A stretch of 36,544 bases of DNA from a virus. Where the stretch lies: positions 1-36,544 of IMG/VR virus record IMGVR_UViG_3300040811_001609. One strand, written 5' to 3'. Position numbers and translations under genes: made by a program. The notes under the pieces were generated by a model. It made no database searches. It saw only the letters and a program-made list of their open reading frames with translations, and was not told the origin of the DNA. This document shows, in pieces, positions 23,158 through 29,202 of the stretch; the first letter of the stretch is position 1; the number at the start of each line of letters is the position of its first letter.

Positions 23158-24006
23158 ATGGCTAAAGTAGAAATTAGTATCTCTACAGAAGAGCTACGTA
23201 AACGTAAAATTATGGTAGCTACTCCTATGTATGGAGGTCAAGCTACAGGTATTTACACTAAAGCATGTACAGACTTAGTTAAGGTTTGCGCTAGTTATGG
23301 TGTAGAGATTAATTTCTTTTACTTGTTTAACGAGTCGTTAATCACTAGAGCACGAAATTATTTAGTAGATGAATTTATGCGTTCTGATCATACGCATTTA
23401 GTTTTTATTGATAGTGACATTGGTTTTGACCCTACTGATGTTTTAGCTCTTGTCGCTTTAGCTGACGAAAAGGAAGATCGTGAGATTGTTTGCGGCCCTT
23501 ATCCAAAAAAAGCTATTTCGTGGGAAAAAATCAAACGTGCAGTTGATAAAGGTTTTGCTGATGAAAATCCCAACGTTCTCGAAAGATTTGTTGGTGATTA
23601 TGTATTCAACCCGGCGAGTGGTGGAAACGAGATTCGTTTAGACCAACCTGTAGAAGTGCTTGAAGGTGGAACAGGATTCATGTGTATCACACGAAGTGCT
23701 TTTGAAAAGTATACAAAAGCATATCCAGAATTTATGTATAAACCAGATCATGTACGTACTAAGCATTTTGATGGCACGCGTGAGATTATGGCTTTCTTTG
23801 ATTGTATTATTGACCCAGAGAGTAAACGATATCTTTCAGAAGATTATATGTTCTGTCAATGGTCACGTAAAGCAGGTATTAAGGTTTGGCTGTGTCCATG
23901 GATGAAAACAACACATATGGGATCATATATGTTTAGTGGCAGTCTTGCTGATCTTGCTCAAGTAGGTGCATCAGCTACTGTTGGTAATGACTTTAAATTG
24001 AAATAA
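23158..24006 (+). CDS. Putative GT-A fold glycosyltransferase
   Basis: A 282-residue protein. KIMVATPMYGGQ opens a nucleotide-sugar-binding fold; NESLITRARNYLVDEF precedes HLVFIDSDIGF, where D85-S-D87 is the probable metal-binding DxD. GGTGFMCITRSAF and YLSEDYMFCQWSRKAG fit the acceptor and catalytic part of GT2-like enzymes, and a late His (KTTHMG) could be a metal ligand. The donor and acceptor are unknown: virion protein, host surface, or DNA. It sits 2 nt after the mazG-like gene at the end of the modification region, so DNA-base glycosylation is only a possibility. Confidence 0.75.
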   Translation: MAKVEISISTEELRKRKIMVATPMYGGQATGIYTKACTDLVKVCASYGVEINFFYLFNESLITRARNYLVDEFMRSDHTHLVFIDSDIGFDPTDVLALVALADEKEDREIVCGPYPKKAISWEKIKRAVDKGFADENPNVLERFVGDYVFNPASGGNEIRLDQPVEVLEGGTGFMCITRSAFEKYTKAYPEFMYKPDHVRTKHFDGTREIMAFFDCIIDPESKRYLSEDYMFCQWSRKAGIKVWLCPWMKTTHMGSYMFSGSLADLAQVGASATVGNDFKLK

Positions 24007-24016
24007 ATGGATATTC

Positions 24017-24025
24017 TATATTATG
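24017..24025 (+). promoter_or_regulatory. AT-rich start-codon motif of gene 45, possible RegA operator
   Basis: TATATTATG with its ATG as the start codon. The same 9-mer marks the starts at 24707, 27039 and 34083. T4 RegA represses gene 45 by binding at its start region. Confidence 0.5.
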
Positions 24026-24691
24026 AAATTAACTGCGAAAACCTTTCAAGTTCTAAAGAACTTTTCTTCTATTAACCAGTCTATTTACTTTACTCAGGGT
24101 AATAAGATTCGTACTATCTCGCCTATGAAAACTATCATGGCTGAAGCTGAAGTGCAAGAGATGTTTCCTCGTGAGTTTGGTATCTATGACCTCAATCAGT
24201 TTCTCGGAGTGCTTAGTCTCTTCGAAGAACCTGATCTAGACTTTGACACATCTTATCTAACTATTAACAGTGAAGATAAAGCGCAGAGTGATTACTTCTA
24301 TGCTGATAAGTCTATGATCGTTGTACCTCCAGAAAAACAACTTGAACTACCTGATACACCTATCAGCTTTACTATTAGCGATAGTGTATTAAAAAGAGTA
24401 CAGCAAGCTGCTAATGTACTTCAACTACCTGAAGTGGTTGTACGAGGTGATGGCGAAGAGATTTCATTCCGTGCAATGAATACTAAAAACTCTTCTTCTA
24501 ACTCTTTTCATTATAAAGTAGGTGTAACTGATAAAGTATTTTCTATGGTATTTAAAGTAGAAAATCTTAAGTTGCTTCTTGGCTCATATGATGTTACTAT
24601 TAGCAGTAAAGGTATCTCTCAGTTTAAATCTACTGACGGTAATCTAAATTATACTATTGTGAATGAAGCTTCGTCATCGTACGAAGGTTAA
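24023..24691 (+). CDS. 45: Sliding clamp gp45
   Basis: A 222-residue protein matching T4 gp45 (228 residues) in length and pattern: KNFSSINQSIYFTQGN near the N-terminus, MAEAEVQEMFPREFGIYDL, and a C-terminal KSTDGNLNYTIVNEA. The trimeric ring tethers gp43 polymerase to DNA and activates late transcription with gp55. It begins the clamp and clamp-loader block. No strong ribosome site is seen; the start lies in an AT-rich motif shared with gene 44. Confidence 0.95.
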   Translation: MKLTAKTFQVLKNFSSINQSIYFTQGNKIRTISPMKTIMAEAEVQEMFPREFGIYDLNQFLGVLSLFEEPDLDFDTSYLTINSEDKAQSDYFYADKSMIVVPPEKQLELPDTPISFTISDSVLKRVQQAANVLQLPEVVVRGDGEEISFRAMNTKNSSSNSFHYKVGVTDKVFSMVFKVENLKLLLGSYDVTISSKGISQFKSTDGNLNYTIVNEASSSYEG

Positions 24692-24700
24692 TGTGAGGTT

Positions 24701-24709
24701 TATATTATG
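24701..24709 (+). promoter_or_regulatory. AT-rich start-codon motif of gene 44, possible RegA operator
   Basis: TATATTATG overlapping the gp44 start and preceded by a GAGG ribosome site. In T4, gene 44 is a RegA target. Confidence 0.5.
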
Positions 24710-25642
24710 GAAGAGTTTCTCTGGGTAGAAAAATACCGTCCGAAAACTATTAAAGATTGTATTTTACCAGACAATCTTAAACAAACGTTTCAAGAGTTTG
24801 TAAATCAAGATAACATTCCTAATCTACTTCTAACTGGCGGACCTGGTGTAGGTAAGACTACAGTGGCAAAAGCTATGTTAGAAGAGATTAGAGCTGATTA
24901 TATCGTTATTAACGGTAGTATGAATGGTAATATTGATACGTTGCGTAACGAGATTAAAGACTTTGCTTCTACAATGTCATTTACATCTGGACGTAAATAT
25001 GTTATTCTTGACGAAGCTGATTATCTAAATCCTCAATCTACTCAACCTGCTCTTCGTAACTTTATGGAAGAGTTTAGTAAGAACTGTGGATTTATTCTTA
25101 CTTGCAACTTTAAGAATCGTATCATTGAACCATTACATTCTCGCTGCAGCGTAGTAGAGTTTAATATTCCTAAAGTAGAAAAGCAGCAAATGGCTGCTGA
25201 CTTCTTTACTCGCTGTAGAGATATTCTTGATATTGAAAAGATAGAATATGATAAGAGAGTATTAGCTGAAGTTGTAAAAAATCATTTTCCTGATTTTCGT
25301 AGAGTGTTAAATGAACTTCAACGCTATAGTGCTACTGGTAAAATTGATACAGGTATATTGGCTAACACTGGCGAGTCTTCTATTGAAGAGTTAGTAAGTC
25401 ACTTAAAAGCTAAATCATTTAGCGAAATGCGTAAATGGACAGCCCAGAATAGTGATATAGATACAGCTTCTACATTACGCAAATTATATGATGTGGCTAA
25501 TGAAAAAATGAAGCCCCATTCAGTTGCTCAACTAGTATTAATTCTTGCAGATTATCAATATAAAGCAGCGTTTGTTGCTGACCAAGAAATTAATTTAGTA
25601 GCTTGTATGACTGAAATAATGGCAAACTGTGAGTTTGATTAA
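24707..25642 (+). CDS. 44: Clamp loader large subunit gp44
   Basis: A 311-residue AAA+ ATPase. LWVEKYRPKTIKDCILP is the family start. Walker A is GGPGVGKT (44-51), Walker B ILDEADYL (100-107), sensor TCNFKNRIIEPLHSRC with the SRC arginine finger. T4 gp44 has 319 residues. With gp62 it opens and loads the gp45 clamp. Its stop overlaps the next start by one base (TAATG). In T4 gene 62 follows directly; here an oxygenase gene separates them. Confidence 0.97.
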   Translation: MEEFLWVEKYRPKTIKDCILPDNLKQTFQEFVNQDNIPNLLLTGGPGVGKTTVAKAMLEEIRADYIVINGSMNGNIDTLRNEIKDFASTMSFTSGRKYVILDEADYLNPQSTQPALRNFMEEFSKNCGFILTCNFKNRIIEPLHSRCSVVEFNIPKVEKQQMAADFFTRCRDILDIEKIEYDKRVLAEVVKNHFPDFRRVLNELQRYSATGKIDTGILANTGESSIEELVSHLKAKSFSEMRKWTAQNSDIDTASTLRKLYDVANEKMKPHSVAQLVLILADYQYKAAFVADQEINLVACMTEIMANCEFD

Positions 25643-26235
25643 TGTACAAATTATATCCAGATAATTTTAACGGTTATTGGTATTTTACAATTAAGAATTG
25701 TTTTTCTGATCAACAACTAGAAGATATTGAAAAATTAATAAAACAATCTTCTCCTGAAGAAAAAGGTACATTGTCTAAAGGTGACGATACTCTAATTAGA
25801 ACATCGACTATTAGATGGGTTCACGCAAATAATCAATCACTATCAGAATTATATCAAACATTAATAGAGTTAATACATAGAGCAAATAATACTCATTTTA
25901 AATTTAGTTTAACTCATCTTGAACCTCTTCAGTATACTGAGTATTACGGTCGTGACAATGGTCATTATGATTTTCATGTAGACGATACTATAATGCTTAC
26001 ACATAATAATGAAAGCAGAAAGCTATCATTTACTCTTTTATTAAATGATCCTGAAACAGACTATGAAGGTGGTGATTTTTTATTTAGAAGAGGTGGTGGT
26101 GAAATAGAAAAAGCAGATATATCAAAAGGCGATATTATGTTTTTTGCATCACCAGTACCACATAAAGTAGATATAGTAACTAAAGGTACTCGTAAATCTT
26201 TAGTTGGATGGGTCCGTGGCCCATGTTGGAAATAA
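25642..26235 (+). CDS. Putative 2OG-Fe(II) oxygenase (PKHD/prolyl-hydroxylase-like)
   Basis: A 197-residue protein with the full facial triad: H112 and D114 in GHYDFHVDDT, H174 in SPVPHKVDIV, and 2-oxoglutarate-binding R184 in KGTRKSLVGWVRGP. EGGDFLF is the usual strand before the last His. It probably hydroxylates an unknown protein or base. Arg is mostly AGA, unlike the replication genes. It is inserted exactly between genes 44 and 62, joined to 44 by TAATG. Confidence 0.85.
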   Translation: MYKLYPDNFNGYWYFTIKNCFSDQQLEDIEKLIKQSSPEEKGTLSKGDDTLIRTSTIRWVHANNQSLSELYQTLIELIHRANNTHFKFSLTHLEPLQYTEYYGRDNGHYDFHVDDTIMLTHNNESRKLSFTLLLNDPETDYEGGDFLFRRGGGEIEKADISKGDIMFFASPVPHKVDIVTKGTRKSLVGWVRGPCWK

Positions 26236-26239
26236 AAAA

Positions 26240-26635
26240 ATGAATCCATTTGATTATGTTAACGATATTAATTATAATAAAAAAAATATAATTAAAAATT
26301 CAGACAATCCTGAGTTAGCAGAAAAATTATATACACCGTATCTGGTAAACAAAGCTTTATCTCAATTTTCAGACACAGTGCGTATAGTAAACGAGATGAA
26401 TATCCACCATCAACTTGACAAAAAGCTCCAGTTTGACTTTCTTATAAATATTATTCGAAGTAAGAAGCGATTTAGCAAATGGGCTAAAAAGCAAGATGAT
26501 GAGACACTTGAACTTGTAATGCAACATTATGGCTATAGCTATGAAAAAGCTAAACAAGTTCTACCTCTACTTAGTAATGATCAAATTATAACAATAAAGA
26601 AAAAAAGATTTGAAGGTGGATTAAATGGCAATTGA
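26240..26635 (+). CDS. 62: Clamp loader small subunit gp62
   Basis: A 131-residue protein from the ATG 4 nt after the oxygenase stop; an in-frame ATG at 26204 inside that gene is rejected. The core VNKALSQFSDTVRIVNEMN and the later RFSKWAKK match T4 gp62 (KFMVENALSQFPE..., RYGKWAKL). T4 gp62 is 187 residues, so this form lacks much of the C-terminus, as in other marine T4-like phages. It works as one subunit per four gp44 in the clamp loader. It overlaps regA by 11 nt. Confidence 0.88.
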   Translation: MNPFDYVNDINYNKKNIIKNSDNPELAEKLYTPYLVNKALSQFSDTVRIVNEMNIHHQLDKKLQFDFLINIIRSKKRFSKWAKKQDDETLELVMQHYGYSYEKAKQVLPLLSNDQIITIKKKRFEGGLNGN

Positions 26636-27023
26636 CATTAACTCGATGGTAGAAGTTGAGCTGAATAATGAAGATGATTTTCTCAAAGTAAGAGAAACAT
26701 TAACACGTATTGGTATCGCTTCTCGTAAAGACATGACATTGTATCAATCATGTCATATTCTTCATAAGCAAGGCAAGTATTATATCGTACATTTTAAAGA
26801 GTTGTTTGCTCTAGATGGCAAACCTACTAATTTTGCTGATACAGATATTTCTAGACGCAACACTATTGCTAATCTTATTGCTGAATGGGGTTTAATTAAG
26901 CTTGTAAATGCAGATAAAACAGCTGAGCCGGTTTCCCCGTTAAGTCAAATTAAAGTATTACCGTACAAAGACAAAGATGAGTGGAATCTGGTAGCGAAGT
27001 ATAATATAGGACGTAAAAAATAA
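26625..27023 (+). CDS. regA: Translational repressor RegA
   Basis: A 132-residue protein very close in pattern to T4 RegA (122 residues): DDFLKVRETLTRIGIASRKD, LYQSCHILHKQGKYYIVHFK, and a final EWNLVAKYNIGR. RegA binds AT-rich start regions of early mRNAs, including 44 and 45 in T4, and blocks initiation. Repeated TATATTATG start motifs in this window are likely targets. It lies between 62 and 43 as in T4, but separated from 43 by an insert of seven genes. Confidence 0.96.
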   Translation: MAIDINSMVEVELNNEDDFLKVRETLTRIGIASRKDMTLYQSCHILHKQGKYYIVHFKELFALDGKPTNFADTDISRRNTIANLIAEWGLIKLVNADKTAEPVSPLSQIKVLPYKDKDEWNLVAKYNIGRKK

Positions 27024-27032
27024 GGGTGGAAA

Positions 27033-27041
27033 TATATTATG
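27033..27041 (+). promoter_or_regulatory. AT-rich start-codon motif of an oxygenase gene, possible RegA operator
   Basis: TATATTATG with its ATG as the start, directly after regA. A GGTGGA ribosome site precedes it. Confidence 0.45.
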
Positions 27042-27599
27042 TTTTCTAAAAGTTTAGATGATTATATTGTAGTTGTTGAAAACGTTATTTCAAAAGAACT
27101 TAGAGAAAGTATTGTAACAGATTTAAAAAATAGTAGTTTTGTAACGCACAAATATAATGACGCTACTAATAATATAAAATATAATAATTTAAATAATCCA
27201 GAGTTTGAAATAAAATTTGATTACACAAATAAAGAATATGAAGATTTAGTATATAAATGTGTTGATGTTTATAGTAATAATATTTCGTCATTAGAAGGTG
27301 CATACTTAAGTAAAATAAGTAAACCTCGTTATAACAAATATAACAAAAATAATAATATGGAAATGCATGTAGATCATATCCATTCTCTTTTCGATGGTGA
27401 AAGAAAAGGTATACCTGCTCTCTCTATTTTAGGATTATTGAATGATGATTTTGATGGTGGTGAATTTGTAATGTGGGACGAAGATATGAAACTAAACGCT
27501 GGTGATATTATTATCTTTCCGTCTAATTTTTTATACCCACATAAAGTAAATACTATAACTAACGGTGAAAGATATTCTGTAATTAACTGGGCATGGTAA
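27039..27599 (+). CDS. Putative 2OG-Fe(II) oxygenase
   Basis: A 186-residue protein with H110 and D112 in EMHVDHIHSLF, H168 in LYPHKVNTI and R178 in NGERYSVINWAW, the complete 2OG-dioxygenase set. DDFDGGEFVMW is the typical strand. It is AT-rich and Arg is mainly AGA. The substrate is unknown. It lies between regA and the hsp20 island and has the same start motif as genes 45 and 44, so it may be under RegA control. Confidence 0.82.
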   Translation: MFSKSLDDYIVVVENVISKELRESIVTDLKNSSFVTHKYNDATNNIKYNNLNNPEFEIKFDYTNKEYEDLVYKCVDVYSNNISSLEGAYLSKISKPRYNKYNKNNNMEMHVDHIHSLFDGERKGIPALSILGLLNDDFDGGEFVMWDEDMKLNAGDIIIFPSNFLYPHKVNTITNGERYSVINWAW

Positions 27600-27608
27600 A
27601 AAAAATAG

Positions 27609-27637
27609 TTGCACTTAGCGTAAAAAAGCACTATATT
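27609..27637 (+). promoter_or_regulatory. Sigma70-like promoter of the hsp20 island
   Basis: -35 TTGCAC at 27609-27614 and -10 TATATT at 27632-27637, spacer 17 bp, preceded by AG. A late octamer overlaps immediately downstream. Confidence 0.75.
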
Positions 27638-27638
27638 A

Positions 27639-27646
27639 TATAAATA
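27639..27646 (+). promoter_or_regulatory. T4-type late promoter of the hsp20 island
   Basis: Exact TATAAATA next to the sigma70-like -10, in a non-coding gap. The gene may be read both early and late. Confidence 0.65.
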
Positions 27647-27650
27647 GAGT

Positions 27651-27676
27651 TGTGAGTGCGGATAGTCCGGCTCACA
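27651..27676 (+). ncRNA. 5' leader hairpin of hsp20 mRNA
   Basis: TGTGAG pairs with CTCACA (6 bp) and, across a small internal loop, CGGA pairs with TCCG around TAG. It begins at the expected transcript start, so it may protect the 5' end. It is followed by mixed pyrimidines, not a T run, so it is unlike a terminator. The ribosome site lies outside it, so it is not an obvious RNA thermometer. Confidence 0.5.
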
Positions 27677-27708
27677 TTCTTTCTTGCTTGTAATAAAAGG
27701 AGAAAACT

Positions 27709-28182
27709 ATGACAGGCATAAATACACTATTCCCACGTTCATCATTCGTAGGTTTTGATCACTTATTCAATGAGTTAGAGCACGTTGCTCGTCACGCTAA
27801 TGATCATTATCCACCTCATAATATTCTAAAAACAGGTGATACAGATTATTTAATCGAATTAGCTGTGGCTGGTTTCTCTAGAGATGAACTAAACATTGAA
27901 GTAAAAGATCGTACATTAGTAATTACTGGTGAACATCTAAGTAAGGGTCGCGAGTATATTCATCGTGGTATTTCTACGAAGAAATTCAAACGCACTTTTA
28001 GGCTGTCTGAACACGTTCATGTAAACGGAGCGGATCTAGTGGACGGGGTATTGTCAGTAGAGCTGAAATATGTCGTACCCGAAGAACTGCGTCCTCGTAA
28101 AATCAACATTGGTCATTACGAGGGATTATCAAATGACACAACACATACTGACAATCAACAACTACTTACAGAATCCGATTGA
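27709..28182 (+). CDS. hsp20: Small heat-shock protein, Hsp20/IbpA type
   Basis: A 157-residue protein with an N-terminal FDHLFNELEHVARH segment and an alpha-crystallin domain: YLIELAVAGFSRDELNIEVKD, LVITGEHL, then FKRTFRLSEHVHVNGADLVDGVL. The usual C-terminal I-x-I anchor appears as INI. It is an ATP-independent holdase. Hsp20 genes are a hallmark of marine T4-like phages. It has a strong AAAGGAG site and two promoter types upstream. Confidence 0.93.
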   Translation: MTGINTLFPRSSFVGFDHLFNELEHVARHANDHYPPHNILKTGDTDYLIELAVAGFSRDELNIEVKDRTLVITGEHLSKGREYIHRGISTKKFKRTFRLSEHVHVNGADLVDGVLSVELKYVVPEELRPRKINIGHYEGLSNDTTHTDNQQLLTESD

Positions 28183-28363
28183 GGGCCTTGTAAGTTATAT
28201 TAAATCTGTACGTAAATCTTATGTATGGGCAAAACAAGTTAGACAAACAATTAAAGAACTTAATCAATTGTCTAATAAAGAGCTTCAGGATATTGGTATC
28301 TCACGTGGAGATATCTATGCAGTAGCAACAGGCGATCCATCTCTGAAAAGAGGAGTCAACTAA
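28133..28363 (+). CDS. DUF1127 (YjiS-like) small protein
   Basis: A 76-residue protein from the ATG 8 nt after GAGGG, within the end of hsp20. A basic middle (VRKSYVWAKQVRQT) precedes the DUF1127 signature IKELNQLSNKELQDIGISRGDI. Such proteins are common in alpha- and gammaproteobacteria, bind RNA in some cases, and affect stress or phosphate responses. Its source may be the host. A longer in-frame start at 28070 lies deep inside hsp20 and is disfavoured. Confidence 0.82.
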   Translation: MTQHILTINNYLQNPIEGLVSYIKSVRKSYVWAKQVRQTIKELNQLSNKELQDIGISRGDIYAVATGDPSLKRGVN

Positions 28364-28536
28364 TGACTGCGATTGCAATGAACTATGTAGTAAATCCTTT
28401 CGCTAACTTTGGTCGTGCATTTATGCGATCATGCGAAATCATTGGTTACTCTAGAGCTGCCGCCGCCTTGGCAAATCAGGGGTTACATGAAGAAGCTAAA
28501 AAGTGTATGCTAGAAATAGCTAAACTTAAAAAGTAA
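28363..28536 (+). CDS. Small DUF1127-like companion protein
   Basis: A 57-residue protein, starting on the last base of the previous stop and preceded by GAGGAG. The central FGRAFMRSCEIIGYSRAAAALANQG resembles, in two pieces, the R-A-A-x-x-L-A pattern of DUF1127-like proteins, followed by LHEEAKKCMLEIAKL, a helix. It is likely a second small regulator of the same type. Function is unknown. Confidence 0.65.
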   Translation: MTAIAMNYVVNPFANFGRAFMRSCEIIGYSRAAAALANQGLHEEAKKCMLEIAKLKK

Positions 28537-28540
28537 GGGT

Positions 28541-28581
28541 CACTACTTAATAAGTGCGCGGGAGGCCACGGTAAGCCCCCC
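28541..28581 (+). promoter_or_regulatory. Two adjacent leader hairpins, GC-rich second stem
   Basis: CACT/AGTG forms a short stem at 28541-28556. GGGAGGC (28560-28566) pairs with GCCCCCC (28575-28581) with one A-C mismatch around an 8-nt loop. There is no T run, so an RNA processing or stability element is more likely than a terminator. The remaining gap to the next gene holds only its AAGGAG ribosome site. Confidence 0.4.
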
Positions 28582-28613
28582 AACCTATACAACACACACA
28601 TAAGGAGACTATT

Positions 28614-28835
28614 ATGTCTAATAAGAACCCATTCGAAATTCGTGCCGAGATGGTACAACTTGCAAAAGAATATATGGATAAGCAGCAAGAGATTAGCGTC
28701 CAGTTTGCTAAAGATATGTTTGAGCAAGGTAAGATGCAAACAGAGCAGTTTCAACAAGCTTGTCAAATGTACTCAGTAGAAGACATGATGAAAAAAGCTC
28801 AAGAAATGTATTCATTTGTATCTAAAAAAGATTGA
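28614..28835 (+). CDS. Small helical protein of unknown function
   Basis: A 73-residue protein, nearly all helix by composition: NPFEIRAEMVQLAKEYMDKQ, then FAKDMFEQGKMQTEQFQQA, then SVEDMMKKAQEMYSFV. Similar small proteins occur near gp43 in marine T4-like phages (from memory). Met and Gln are unusually common. It has an AAGGAG ribosome site. Its stop codon overlaps the -35 box of the next promoter. Function is not known. Confidence 0.7.
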   Translation: MSNKNPFEIRAEMVQLAKEYMDKQQEISVQFAKDMFEQGKMQTEQFQQACQMYSVEDMMKKAQEMYSFVSKKD

Positions 28836-28860
28836 CTTCACTAACGAAGTATACTATACT
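28832..28860 (+). promoter_or_regulatory. Sigma70-like promoter before the Sm-like gene and gp43
   Basis: -35 TTGACT at 28832-28837 and -10 TATACT at 28855-28860, spacer 17 bp. The expected start falls inside a terminator-like hairpin. Confidence 0.85.
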
Positions 28861-28886
28861 AAGAGAGTCTTTCGGGGCTCTCTTTT
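28861..28886 (+). terminator. Intrinsic terminator overlapping a promoter start
   Basis: AAGAGAG (28861-28867) pairs with CTCTCTT (28878-28884), extended inward by a T-G, a C-G and a second T-G pair to a TTCG tetraloop, then TT. The T run is short (four T including stem bases). It should stop upstream readthrough, whereas transcripts begun at the overlapping promoter would lack part of the left arm. Confidence 0.75.
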
Positions 28887-28904
28887 CATTTAAGAAGGTT
28901 TATT

Positions 28905-29195
28905 ATGGCTGAAGTAAAACTAATTCGTATGCAATCAGGTGAAGATGTGGTTGCTGAAATCGTCAAGTCGGACGATACTACAACAACGGTAAAGAATGCT
29001 ATTGTTGCTATTCCAACTGGTCAAGGTCAACTAGGCTTTGCTCCTTGGACTCCTATTCTAGATAAAACTAAAAACGAAGTCGATGTTAAAAATACATTTA
29101 TTGTGTTTATTGCTGATGTAGATAATGATGTCGCTAACCAGCATAAACAGATGTATGGCGGTGTAGTAACTGCTCCAACTAAACTAATCGTATAA
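28905..29195 (+). CDS. Putative Sm-like protein, paralogue of the 11728 gene
   Basis: A 96-residue protein starting MAEVKLIRMQSGEDVVAEIV, the same pattern as the 11728 gene (K-x-I-K/R-x-x-S-G-D/E-x-x-V-A). A Gly/Pro loop and a strand-rich second half follow. It resembles phage Sm-like proteins known from marine metagenomes. It is directly upstream of the DNA polymerase, behind a strong promoter and an AGAAGG ribosome site, so it is likely made early. RNA binding is inferred. Confidence 0.58.
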   Translation: MAEVKLIRMQSGEDVVAEIVKSDDTTTTVKNAIVAIPTGQGQLGFAPWTPILDKTKNEVDVKNTFIVFIADVDNDVANQHKQMYGGVVTAPTKLIV

Positions 29196-29202
29196 GGTTT
29201 AA

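Noticed and set aside
26443-26450. TATAAATA inside gene 62
   Set aside because: This octamer is expected a few times by chance in DNA this AT-rich, and no late gene starts nearby.
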